From: Eutrigla gurnardus
Taxonomy: Eukaryota > Chordata > Actinopteri > Perciformes > Triglidae
Length of the DNA stretch: 64,000 nt
Assembly: GCA_963514095.1 (NCBI GenBank)
Contig: OY741270.1
Coordinates: 28,729,058-28,793,057, forward strand
Direction of reading: 5' to 3'
The translations under genes were made by a program, and so were the position numbers. The notes beneath the pieces were generated by a model. It worked only from the letters and a program-made list of their open reading frames with translations, was not told the origin of the DNA and ran no database searches. Positions 45,974 through 55,831 of this stretch are shown piece by piece (position 1 is the stretch's first letter; every line of letters begins with the position of its first letter).

Positions 45974-45975
<2 letters not shown>

Positions 45976-47127
45976 TGGAGTGTAATCGAGCCGTTGTCAC
46001 GCTGCGGCGGCGACGTGTTTACGCCGGCGGCTGATTGATGCGGCGGAGAGCGTGCCACGTCCCCCGCCGGATCGTCTCCAACCTAAACACAACCCTCCAG
46101 AGGAGCTGGCTCCGGCCCCATGTATGGGCGAGTGTTTACCCAGCACCCATCAGTCTGACTGGTCCCAGGCTGAGGGTCTTAACCCCCCATGGGACAGATG
46201 CATGATGGGAGAACGAGACGAGACTCTTAATCATCCGCCAGCGCCACGGCGGATTCCGGGAAAACGGATTTTAAAAAAGCGGAGCGTCGTCCACTCCGTC
46301 GTTATCTCGAGCACCACTTTGTCTTCTGGCGTTTACACCTGAGCTCGTCTCTGGTTGCCGTGGAGACGTAACCGAGCGACGGCCGCGTTTATTCAACGCT
46401 GTGACTCCTTTCTGAGGCGTCACGCTGCAAGAAACACGACGACTCAGCAGGACCGACGTGTGACCAAAACAACTAAATGACTGCCTTTTACTCGTTTACC
46501 TGACAATATGAATGAATTCATAAAACAAGCAGACATGAAAATAATATTTCAGTGGTCAGCTGAGCTGTAAGTTTTAAACATGAATTCATTAAGAAGTGCT
46601 TTAATGATCTAAAGGCTTCAAAAAATAAATAGCAGTTTCTTTCACTCGACAACATCGGTTGAAATTAGTGGTGAAATGATTCGATTAAACAATGACAGAG
46701 TTTCATTGGTTAATCTATTACTTGTATAAATCATCTATTAAGCTGTTGATTGGACGAAAGAAATCACTGGAAAACGTCACCTTTGATCAAAACTCGCAAT
46801 AAAGTTGATCAGAGGTGAATTGCCGACATCGGGGGGAAAGTGAAAAGATTTCTAGTTCGCTGTTATGGTAGAAATGAAAAATAGAGCTTTTATTTGAAAA
46901 ACTACAGAATTTGACTTATCAAGTAAGAAAGAACAGTTTTTTAAAATGTCTTTATCCATTTTTTGATGATTCATGATGAATTATTTATTCGTGGTTCACT
47001 AATAACTAATAACACTAACAAAATATAAGGTCGATTTTAGTGCCATTTTAATTTTTTTACATATCCTATATTTTATATAATTAAATACAATCAAAATAAT
47101 CATTGGTTGCAGCGTTAATTAGAATGT

Positions 47128-47141
47128 GTTGTCATGGAAAC
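47128..47141. promoter_or_regulatory. RFX X-box-like site
   Basis: GTTGTCATGGAAAC, one or two bases away from the X-box consensus. It lies in the letm1 3' flank; function unproven. Confidence 0.25.
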
Positions 47142-48464
47142 AACGGCCGAGCTTCTTGCGGTGTGAACGCAGTTGAACAAAGCGAGATGAACGTAAAGAG
47201 TTTTGATCTGAAATCTCTCCTTCAGACGCCGTTCATCACAAATCATGAAAACACAAACAAAGTGATGACTCAGCGTTTTGTGACTCAAACCACCTGATCT
47301 ACAACAAAAACCACCTTCTGGAGCCCAGAACTAGATTACATCAAGTAAATGATATCAGATCTACGGTCTCCTTTCTAATACTCAAAAAATAAATATACAA
47401 CCATATATGATCCATAATATCTGCATCGAGGGAAGGCCACTGTGCATTTAAGCTACGAGATTACAAAATCACTACAAAATAAAATACCTGACGTTCTCCA
47501 AAAAAAAGCCACTTTCACCCTCCGAACAGAATTAATACTTTCAACTCGTAAAAACCTGATTACTGCATTAGAATCTGATTTAAATGTGCCACAGTGCAAC
47601 TTTGGCTTTGTTACAGAGAGCTATCAACACAACGGGGACAGATATGATGACATAATGACACAAAAGATTATCACGTTAATTAAAGTACAAAGCTAGTTTT
47701 TAATATTCAGCATCTCTAAAGTATGAATCCTCCTTTTTACAAAAGCTTTAAGCGGGAATGATAAAGTTATGATTTTTAATATTAAGCATTTTAATGAATG
47801 TGCATAACTATATTTGGTTGCAGCCACCACTCCATCCTCCTCTAGCTGGAATCAGCTACTCTGTCCAAGAGCGATTCAGGGGGAAAAGTAACACTTTACT
47901 TTACAAACGATGGATGAAACAAAAAATCAAAAAATGAAACTGAGTGAACTGATGTGATTGATGGTTTTTTTTTACTGTGCAAAGTCCAGAAATGATGCTC
48001 ATTTCCTCTGAGATGATGACGTGAATGAAATGAAAGGCAGGAAGGTTCACCTCAAACTTTAAATTATATAACTCCCGATTATTTGATCAATTTAAGTCTC
48101 TTAAGTTGGGATACATTTTTTTTTCGTGCCATTGTGTTCCCTCTTATCAATAAATTATGGAGTAAAATTACACAAAAAATATCAACATATAATACATGAT
48201 CAGTCCAGAAGAGTTTAAACATAATGGCAATTTCTTTTTCAATTTTGTGCGTTTTTAAAGGCAATATGCCTTTTTTTCTCTCTTTCTTCCCATTTTCTAT
48301 TTTTTGGGAACTTTGACTTTATGGTGAAATGACATTTCGAGAGCGGAGCTGTTACCTCTCCATCGGTCGAGTCGTCCACAACGATCCGCCGTCCAGTTTT
48401 TTCCGTGACCGCGTTAGTTTTTTACAAGTGCTACGTGTCTTTTTTTGTTGTTTTTTACAGAAAG

Positions 48465-48617
48465 TTAGCTGCTGAGCGTGGCCGCCTGCTCCTTCTCAGC
48501 CTTCTCCTTGGCCTTCTCCTTCTCGATCAGCTTCTCCTCCTTCTGCAGCATCACCATGATGTCGGCCACCTGAGTGGTGGAGATGTCGATGTCCTCCTTG
48601 TCGATCAGCTCCACCAC
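48465..48617 (-). CDS. letm1: letm1 last coding exon: C-terminus
   Basis: Acceptor CTCAG|GTGGTG. Fifty codons, VVELIDKEDIDISTTQVADI then MVMLQKEEKLIEKEKAKEKA and EKEQAATLSS, followed by TAA (48465-48467). It contains the second helix of the EF-hand and a highly charged coiled-coil end nearly identical to human LETM1 (KEKAKEKAEKE). The final ATLSS differs from the human ending AEVKS. Confidence 0.95.
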   Translation of the reverse strand: MVELIDKEDIDISTTQVADIMVMLQKEEKLIEKEKAKEKAEKEQAATLSS

Positions 48618-49171
48618 CTGAGATCAGAATAATAATACAAATCCACCATGAAAGGAAGCCATCAAAGCCTTTTATTAAAATGCTGTTTCAGATGTTTCTA
48701 TATAATAATAATTTTATAAAATATGGAATGTGATAATGTCCTAATGTGCTGTTTTCAGAGCCTTTTAGACGGCTGAACAATTAATAGAAGTTTTATTGAA
48801 ATATGGACCGACTGTAATTTTCTAATTTACAGGAGGCGCAATATTTGTTAAAAGCCATTTTAAATGTAATATTCTCGAAACTACAAATCTTTCTACAGAC
48901 TTGAGAAAACATAATCATATTGCGATTGTAAGATCAGTCAAAAATAATTGATTTTTCTTCAATATTGTTCAGCCCTCATTTTAAATACAGTCATTTATAT
49001 CAAAATTAAATTGTTTTCTAAATGATTAATAACATGGAGCATCACAAATTAGCTGCAGATTTAAGATCACAACAACAACTACGATGTACGAATATAAATA
49101 AATGATCCCTAACATTTTGTGAGGGGGAAAGCATTCTATTAGTAATTAAAGAAACTCCAGGTATTTCGTAC

Positions 49172-49310
49172 TTTGATGACGTCGTCGATGTCGATCTTGC
49201 CGTCCTTGTTGTCGTCGAGCGCGTCGGCGATGCTCTGCAGCTTGTGCTCTGGAATGTTCTGGATCTGCCGCATGACGCCGATCAGCTCGTCGATGCTGAT
49301 CAGGTTCTCC
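49172..49310 (-). CDS. letm1: letm1 exon: EF-hand
   Basis: Acceptor CTTCAG|G, donor ATCAAA|GTACGA. One base completes a Gly; then ENLISIDELIGVMRQIQNIP and EHKLQSIADALDDNKDGKID with IDDVIK. The loop DDNKDGKIDIDD has Asp, Asn and Asp at positions 1, 3 and 5, Gly at 6, Ile at 8 and Asp at 12: a Ca2+-binding EF-hand with Asp in place of the usual Glu at position 12, as in human (DENKDGKVNIDD). Confidence 0.95.
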
Positions 49311-51033
49311 CTGAAGGTGTAGAACAGACTGCATACAGGAGGCGCTTTGTAACCAAGGCCAATGGAAATGTGGTGGAGAAGTCAAACATGCTGTATGTCA
49401 CGCCTCCCAGAATCACACCAATCAAAACGGAGCTTTTCTGTCCACGCGGGTTAAAAGTCTACAGTTCATTAATGCTTTATTATTAATACTCGGGATGCAG
49501 CGACGCGGATGCTCTGATGACTGAACCAACAGCTGGATTCAGGAATATTATTCCCGTTAAGTCTCCAATTTGTTGCTGCATTAAAAAGGTTTTAGAGTAC
49601 AATGTATTATTAAAATAATAATATTTATATATATAGATGTAACGATATCAGTATCAGGACTGGAGGACGTCGGGTCGGTGCATCCTTAATTAATACATGG
49701 TTTAAGTGTTTTAAAGCTGGTAAATAGGGGTTAAATATATATGATATATAACTATATATACAACATTATGTAACTCAGAAATGGCAGAAAAAATGAATAA
49801 ATTCAGCCAATTATTATTTCAACATAAACTGTTTGCGTTGTTAAATCAAGACATCTGATATTTGTTAATCCAGATGAAAGCTAAGAGTAATATCTCTCTA
49901 TATTCTACTATACTATCTGATTTTATTAATTATTAGGGGAGATTACTGGTTCAGGGAGCAGAAATCAAAGCTAGTTTAAAAATAAAAAAAACTGCGATGC
50001 GATGTTAGCATTCAGCCAGCAAGAAAACGGCGGTTTACCCCGAGGTTCGGCTTACCTTGTGACATCGCTTTGTTTAACAAAGAATAATCTGTAAAATGTT
50101 TAATTAAACAGGGTTTGGTTTTAATAGAAAACTAGTCACTGGAACGACAGAACGACAGGATGTGATTTTTATGTTTTTTTTTTCTGGGAAACCCTTGTTT
50201 TATCTCCACCAACATTGATGAAAGTATGAAAGTAATGAGATGATGATGATGATGATGATGATGGTTACAGGATAAAATTCCAGTACAAAAAAACAGCATA
50301 TAATAATCATTTAAACTGGAGTAACTGATAAATGTCCCGTTATGTCACATGAGAAACATTTTAATTTTTTGATGAAGCGTCAGCGGCTCAGGCGTGACGA
50401 GTGACGTTAGTTATGAAGTAAATAAAACAAAATGGTGCAAAGCCAAAAGAGACAGCAGCTTCTTTTTCCCCACAAACACACAGAACATGTTTGGTGAATA
50501 TGCTCAGATTAGAAGATTAACAATAATAGACACTTCCAGATTTTTATGCTAAGCTATCGGCTAAACACTTCCTGACTCCAACTCCAGATCTGATGACCTT
50601 GACCTCTTGAACTTGACTATTTGTTTGATTGTTTCTCTCATGCTTTTATTACAGTGTTTTATTATGAATGTATCATCTCTTATAAATCTAATGAAGGACA
50701 TGGAGTTTAGGAGTCAAACGGAAAAAAAGAGAACATTTTTAAGTGACACCAACTCACAATAAAAGTCCTTCTGAACTAAATAATTTTTTATCAAGTTACA
50801 GTTTGTATTTTTGAGATGATTGTCATTTTCTTATTGTCCACAAATCGTATAACAAAAGACCCACGAACACTGTGATATATGGTCTGCCTCTGTGAGCTCC
50901 ACTGTGCTTGAGGGTAGAAACGGACTAACATATTGGACCTTGTTGTCAATATATAGGGAATATGTCATATTTCCACCTTCCCACTTGTTTCCGACAGAGG
51001 TGTGGTGGTTAAAACAGTGAAGGCAGCTCTTAC

Positions 51034-51227
51034 CCGATGGGCGGGGTCACTCCGCTGTCCACCTGCCCGTCCAGGATCACCTTGTCCTTCTCCAGCTCCC
51101 CGATGATCTTGTCGATGCGACCGATCATGCGGTTCACTCTCTTGGAGAGACGCTGACTCGCCTTCGACTCCTCCAGCGCCTTCTCCTGGCCCGTCTTAGA
51201 AAGCTCCTTCTTTATCTCCTCCAGGTC
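51034..51227 (-). CDS. letm1: letm1 exon: coiled coil 3
   Basis: Acceptor TTCCAG|GAC, donor ATCGG|GTAAGA (phase 2). Encodes DLEEIKKELSKTGQEKALEE then SKASQRLSKRVNRMIGRIDK and IIGELEKDKVILDGQVDSGV followed by TPPIG. Strong heptad character and close match to human DLQEIKKELSKTGEEK. The segment before the EF-hand is a little shorter than in human. Confidence 0.95.
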
Positions 51228-51302
51228 CTGGAAAACAGATGTTGAAATATTAGGAACTCTTAAACAAATACAATAAATCGTACAATCGTTGATATAACGC
51301 AC

Positions 51303-51437
51303 CTCGTTGTATTCCTGGACGTCGTCCTTCAGCTCCTCCAGCTCTTCCTTCTCCAGCGTCAGCAGCCTCTTCTGCTCCTTCAGCTTCGAGCATGCGTCAC
51401 TTAACAGGTCGATCTCTTCCTTGGTGATCTCCTCTCC
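51303..51437 (-). CDS. letm1: letm1 exon: coiled coil 2
   Basis: Acceptor TTCCAG|GGA, donor AACGAG|GTGCGT, 45 codons, phase 0 at both ends. Reads [20 protein letters not shown] then EQKRLLTLEKEELEELKDDV and QEYNE. Almost identical to mouse and human LETM1 ([22 protein letters not shown]). Coiled-coil forming, matrix side. Confidence 0.96.
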
Positions 51438-52234
51438 CTGGAACACAAACGTTACATTCAAGCTCCTGAACGTCACAGACGATATCCACTGGTTGGATAA
51501 AAGCTTCTATTTCCAATATCCAGATACAAAAGCAGCTTTTCTAGAGACATGTCAGCCCCCCCCCAGAATGTGTACAGAGTGGTCTCAGTTAGCACCACAT
51601 GTGCATTTGATATAAACCCACATAAGAGACCAAGCTAAACACACAACATGGGTAAAAGAGGGAAGCTCTACAGGACAGTGGGACCCATATAAACCCCATA
51701 TAAAACACATTACCACATGACCAAGAGACCTCTGTGAAGCTACAAAGGGCTGCTAGTTAGAGAGGGGGAAAGGTTGGACTCGGTCAGTGACGTCGCCTGG
51801 AAGGATCGACGGGGAAAAAGACGTGGAAGATTCCTTTTTATAGATGAGGGCCAAACAGAGTTTTGCATTTCCTGTAACCGGTTCAGAGCTCGGGTCGAGT
51901 CGGGCGCTCCGTATAATAAGTGGGGACATGCTGACCGTGGTTTATCACAACTACAATTAGTTGTATTTCTTATTTTTTTAAACATGCTTCGACTTAAATG
52001 GTCAAAAATATCAGATTCTTGTCCAAAGAAATTCCAAAACCTTACATTTGAGGGTCACTTCCTGTACTTTGAACCATGATCTTTGGTCTTTTTTTAAATG
52101 TCAGGATGCAAGGACACTGTTTGACCCTCATGTGGGCGGGTCGGCTCAGAGGAAAGACCAGACACTGTGCGTGCAGGGATGAACTGGTGCAGACGTGAGG
52201 GGGAGAAACATCATTAAACATCGTTAAATCTGAC

Positions 52235-52267
52235 CTGGAAGCGCAGGAATCTCTGCCACTGTTCAAA
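52235..52267 (-). CDS. letm1: Candidate letm1 33-nt microexon (speculative)
   Basis: Inside the 1,357-bp intron between the VIEAVK and GEEITKEE exons, an acceptor-like CATCACGCAG precedes 33 bases that translate in phase 0 as FEQWQRFLRFQ and end at CAG|GTCAGA. Both flanking exons join in phase 0, so inclusion would insert eleven residues without a frame shift. TTCCTGCGCTTCCAG also occurs exactly in the NNFLRFQL exon of the same gene. It may be a regulated microexon, a partial duplicate or chance. The human protein I remember has no such insert. Confidence 0.2.
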
Positions 52268-52794
52268 CTGCGTGATGCGGAAGACGCAGGAGCGATCAAA
52301 ATAAAATAAAAAAAGAAGGCGGCAACAAGTGAGAGTGACAGTCTTCGGTTATAATCAGTTAACAAGAACACCAATCATGAATGTTTTGTGCTGGTGGTTA
52401 AAGTTGTGTTAAAAACAGTATTTGGCAAAAAAGAAAATATGATTTTGACTAATGACTGATTTAGGAGATGTAAGTTTAAAAAAAACAAATTCAAGATAGG
52501 ATGAGATATTGTATCAAACATGGTACATTTACTGAAAGTATTACATTCAGTACACATCTCTAATGCTAAGTGCCGGTTTAGAGAGGACAGAGATAGTTTT
52601 TGTCTTCCGAGGTTTAACAGAAACCAGGACGTCCAAATTGCAACAAAAACCAACACAATTGTAAGCAACATTTTAAAAAAGGCACACAGATTTTCTTTGA
52701 ATGTTGCGTTAACATCCCTCCGTCGACAAATCGTACTCGTGCCTTCGACAAAGAAAACCCAGTGATCTCACAGCTGCATGTTTGGAGACGTTAC

Positions 52795-52890
52795 CTTGAC
52801 TGCTTCTATGACGGGCGCCGTATCCCTCAGTGTCTCTGAATGAACCGCCATGTCGGCTTTCACCGGCTCTGCTTCGAGCTCCTCTTCCTC
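52795..52890 (-). CDS. letm1: letm1 exon: acidic linker
   Basis: Acceptor ATTCCAG|GAG, donor GTCAAG|GTAACG, 32 codons: EEEELEAEPVKADMAVHSET then LRDTAPVIEAVK. Corresponds to human VLQSETLKDTAPVLEGLK. This is the least conserved part of the protein; the fish linker is shorter and more acidic. Confidence 0.92.
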
Positions 52891-53005
52891 CTGGAATGAA
52901 AGTGGAAGAAACCGGCCTCGTTATATGCAGGATAACGTAGACGTGACTCCTTTTCTTACATTGGTTTTAAAATAATAAAAAAAGAAATGATCTCTGCGTT
53001 GTTAC

Positions 53006-53164
53006 CCTGGCTGCTTTCTCGGCGGCGTCCGCCAGCCTCTCCATCTCCCGGTCCTTGTTGTCCTGGCGTATGGCCGCCTCCTCCCGTAGCGTGGTCTCCA
53101 GCTTGGCCTTGTTGTCCACCTTGGAGAGCTCCATCTCCGCCACCAACATCTGGGCCTCCTTCGT
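53006..53164 (-). CDS. letm1: letm1 exon: coiled coil 1
   Basis: Acceptor CTCCAG|ACG, donor GCCAGG|GTAACA, 53 codons: TKEAQMLVAEMELSKVDNKA then KLETTLREEAAIRQDNKDRE and MERLADAAEKAAR. The VDNKAKLE and EEAAI motifs match human [20 protein letters not shown]. Donor placement assumes AGG|GTAACA, which keeps the frame. Confidence 0.94.
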
Positions 53165-53386
53165 CTGGAGAGGAGAGAGAGATGGAATAAATAAAAACAC
53201 TTATATACTATTAAAATACGCTGCTTTTCCTACCGGCAGCAGGAGACTCAAACCTTCAGCTTCTTTATTCTGCTCGGTAAAGTCACTGGGGGTTTCTTTG
53301 TCAATGGGCCCTTTCTAGATACCTATACCTATCTTAAAGCTCATACAAACCCTCTAAAAACCCTCCGAACTCTCCCTTTAACGTAC

Positions 53387-53518
53387 CACCATCTCGGGCA
53401 GCGTCTGCAGCGTCGTCTTCAGCTGGTCGGCCGGGGAGAGCGTGTCGGGGAGGAACATGGCTCGGGACAGCAGCAGCAGGGACGTGGGGATCTGCTGTTT
53501 CAGGTGCAGCTCCAGCCA
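53387..53518 (-). CDS. letm1: letm1 exon: end of the LETM1 core domain
   Basis: Acceptor TTTTAG|TGG, donor ATGGTG|GTACGT, 44 codons: WLELHLKQQIPTSLLLLSRA then MFLPDTLSPADQLKTTLQTL and PEMV. Nearly identical to human [25 protein letters not shown]. Part of the matrix-facing ribosome-binding-like domain. Confidence 0.96.
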
Positions 53519-54149
53519 CTAAAACAACAACACGACGGAGGTTATGACAAATATGTGATGACAATGACACCTACAAATCTCATATGACCTCTGTGTGTGA
53601 GATTAAAGAGGAATCAGAGAATAGACGGCTATATTGTGTTGGATTCAGAGATTCCTCTCGGATTAGACTACATGTGCGCTTTACTTCTTCATTTCTTCAA
53701 TAAAGTGTATCCTTTTTAAAGACATTAAAATGACTGGGTGCTAAAAGATTAGTTAAACTGCAGTCATGTTAATGTGATTTTGCAGTCAATATTTAAGGAA
53801 CATACCGCAGAAATGCTTTTGAATTCATTTTTAATGTGTACGTAATATAAATCCTACACACTGTATACACAGTATAGTCAGCTTTTTATGTAAATACTGT
53901 ATATAATTATCCATTCAGTATTTATTTGCACCATTTGTGTTTACAACTTACAAAACAACAAACATTTTATTACTTGTTTTATTTTCTTATTCATATCATC
54001 TTAGCTTTTACTTCTATTTCTGAGAAATTAAAAAGAATCCTTGCATGTGTCACATAGTAGATGATGGTTGTTAATAACCAGCCCTCTGTGTTTTGTAACC
54101 GAGGAAACGTGACTGCAGGTTAAATCCTGAACATCTCTGTCGTCGTTAC

Positions 54150-54269
54150 CTGGACGAGTTGCTCCCTCAGTCGGTCCTCGGTGACTCCCAGAGATCTCAT
54201 CCCTCTGACGCGACACGCCGCCTGCACCTCGTTCACGTTCAGGCTCTCCACCCCTTCCTCCGCTATCAG
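54150..54269 (-). CDS. letm1: letm1 exon: LETM1 core domain
   Basis: Acceptor GATGCAG|CTG, donor GTCCAG|GTAACG, 40 codons: LIAEEGVESLNVNEVQAACR then VRGMRSLGVTEDRLREQLVQ. The AACR.RGMR.LG motif is a hallmark of the LETM1 domain. Confidence 0.96.
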
Positions 54270-54353
54270 CTGCATCGACAGAGCGTCTCGTCATCAACGC
54301 CATTTAACATTGCAAACATTCAAAAGCTAATAAATGCACATTGAGGCTCGTAC

Positions 54354-54557
54354 CTTGTCGTCTGCGCGGATGGCCCTCAGCTTCATGATGAGCTGGAAGC
54401 GCAGGAAGTTGTTGGTGCCGATGGACTGCAGCTCCAGGAGACGGCAGAGGGCAACCAGCTGAGGTCGCGTCAGGTTGTCCAGGGTCAGCTCGTCCTCGAA
54501 CAGTTTGGAGAATTTGATGATCTGCTCGTTACTGGGACGTTCCCCGGAGTCTCGGAT
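54354..54557 (-). CDS. letm1: letm1 exon: LETM1 core domain
   Basis: Acceptor TCTGTAG|ATC, donor GACAAG|GTACGA, 68 codons. Begins IRDSGERPSNEQIIKFSKLF, passes through EDELTLDNLTRPQLVALCRL and LELQSIGTNNFLRFQLIMKL and ends RAIRADDK. It is the most conserved exon, with few differences from human. Confidence 0.97.
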
Positions 54558-54899
54558 CTACAGAGATGAGAAAGTTGTGACTTGGTCTGAAAAGCTACAG
54601 CAGGCATGGCTTTTCACGTCAATATATATATTATATATATATATATATATTTACAAAACCATGAGGTGATTCTTCAACGGAGTGCTTTCTCACCCACAAG
54701 AAATAAAGGAAAGAACATGTATTTATTTCCTGTTCTATTTGCAAAGTAAGATAAGACAGAACTTTATTTACAAAAAGCTTATTTCATTGCAGCTTTACTT
54801 ATGACTGGGTAAAATAAAGTTACTAGAATGAGTGTTAAACTGTTTTTTTTACAATTACTTTTCTTATGCACAATACTTGGAAACACTTCGTGGTTTCTG

Positions 54900-54913
54900 C
54901 CACCAGGGGGCAG
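54900..54913 (+). promoter_or_regulatory. CTCF-like site in letm1 intron, plus orientation
   Basis: CCACCAGGGGGCAG fits CCASYAGRKGGCRS at every position and is preceded by TG, as in the longer matrix. It lies 28 bases beyond the donor of the FFQK exon (minus-strand sense). Its flanks do not match the 70-bp unit. Confidence 0.5.
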
Positions 54914-54941
54914 CACCGAGTCCACCTCCACTGACACCAAC

Positions 54942-55079
54942 CTTCTGGAAGAAGGTGGAGAACTCCTCGGTCACGTTCCCCTGGTCGGCCTTGTTCCGCA
55001 GAGCGATCTCCTCGATGGTGTCCTGCAAGAACTTGGCCATCTCCAGTTTCACTCTGAGCTCCGTTTTTAACCTCTCCTC
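54942..55079 (-). CDS. letm1: letm1 exon: post-transmembrane helix
   Basis: Acceptor TTTTTAG|GAG, donor CAGAAG|GTTGGT, 46 codons: EERLKTELRVKLEMAKFLQD then TIEEIALRNKADQGNVTEEF and STFFQK. Matches human EERLKKELRVKLE, AKFLQDTIEEMALKNKA and FSVFFQK. Start of the matrix-facing region. Confidence 0.96.
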
Positions 55080-55436
55080 CTAAAAAAAATCAAAACAACA
55101 TGTCAGAAATTCAATATGGCGTTAAAAACCCGTCCTCTACAATTATTGGTTTCGCCTCTGTGATATAGGAAAGTAAATTGAAGATCTTTGTTATTTTATT
55201 TTGGATTAAATAGAATATGCAATCTGAATAAATCACCTTGACCAATATAGAACATAATCAGCAGCTTAATGGATGACGGAAATAATAGTTACTTGTACTT
55301 ATTTGAGCTCCTGTGTCTGGAACCACATTGGCATACAATATAGATGTCTAAAATTGGACTGCCACTATTAATTGCAGCTAACAGCGGTTTGCAAAATGAA
55401 TCCCCACTATTCATTTTACGATAAAGCTCTGATGAC

Positions 55437-55580
55437 CTTCTTTGACTGCGTCTCGAAGGTGGACGGCAGCATGTTGGGGAAGAGCTTCAGGGCCACGGGA
55501 AGCAGGAACTCCATGAAAGGGACGATGATGAACACCAGGAAGGGAAGGAGTCTGAAGACGTCCGCACACGTTCTGAGGAA
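55437..55580 (-). CDS. letm1: letm1 exon: transmembrane segment
   Basis: Acceptor CCCCAG|TTC; 48 codons: FLRTCADVFRLLPFLVFIIV then PFMEFLLPVALKLFPNMLPS and TFETQSKK. The hydrophobic LLPFLVFIIVPFMEFLLPVA is the single inner-membrane helix with its conserved proline, followed by the LFPNMLPSTFE motif. The donor reads AAG|GTCATC, a weak match to the consensus, yet it is the only GT that keeps the frame with the next exon. Confidence 0.95.
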
Positions 55581-55817
55581 CTGGGGAGAAAAATGTAGAT
55601 TAGAAGTTAGAAATGCCTCCTGAGGAGTTAGGAAAATCAGATGAAGAAAGACGACTTGACGAACTGTGGAGATTATTTAAAATTCTCGTGGTTCTTATTA
55701 AATAAAATGTATTTTTAATATATAATAAACTGGTATGACGGCCAGTTTCTGCTTGTGTTTTGTGTTTTACACTGAAGCACCGGTTCACTCCCACCAGGCT
55801 GAAGTGTGAGCGAGCCT

Positions 55818-55831
55818 CCAGCAGAGGGCAG
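55818..55831 (+). promoter_or_regulatory. CTCF-like site in letm1 intron 2, plus orientation
   Basis: CCAGCAGAGGGCAG fits the 14-base core CCASYAGRKGGCRS at all positions. About 240 bases from the transmembrane exon. Confidence 0.45.

Larger units (their letters stand above)
44143..48464. other. letm1: letm1 3' flank, probably including its 3' UTR
   Basis: Follows the letm1 stop on the minus strand. Several minus-strand AATAAA candidates exist (plus-strand TTTATT at about 46387, 46889 and 46983), so the 3' UTR may be about 1.5-2.1 kb, but the cleavage site cannot be fixed. A (CT)15 run lies at 45944-45973 and an X-box-like GTTGTCATGGAAAC at 47128-47141. No other gene was seen. Confidence 0.4.

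Noticed and set aside
51740..52079. Overlapping short frames in a letm1 intron
   Set aside because: No similarity to letm1 or any known family, and the neighbouring exons join in frame without them.
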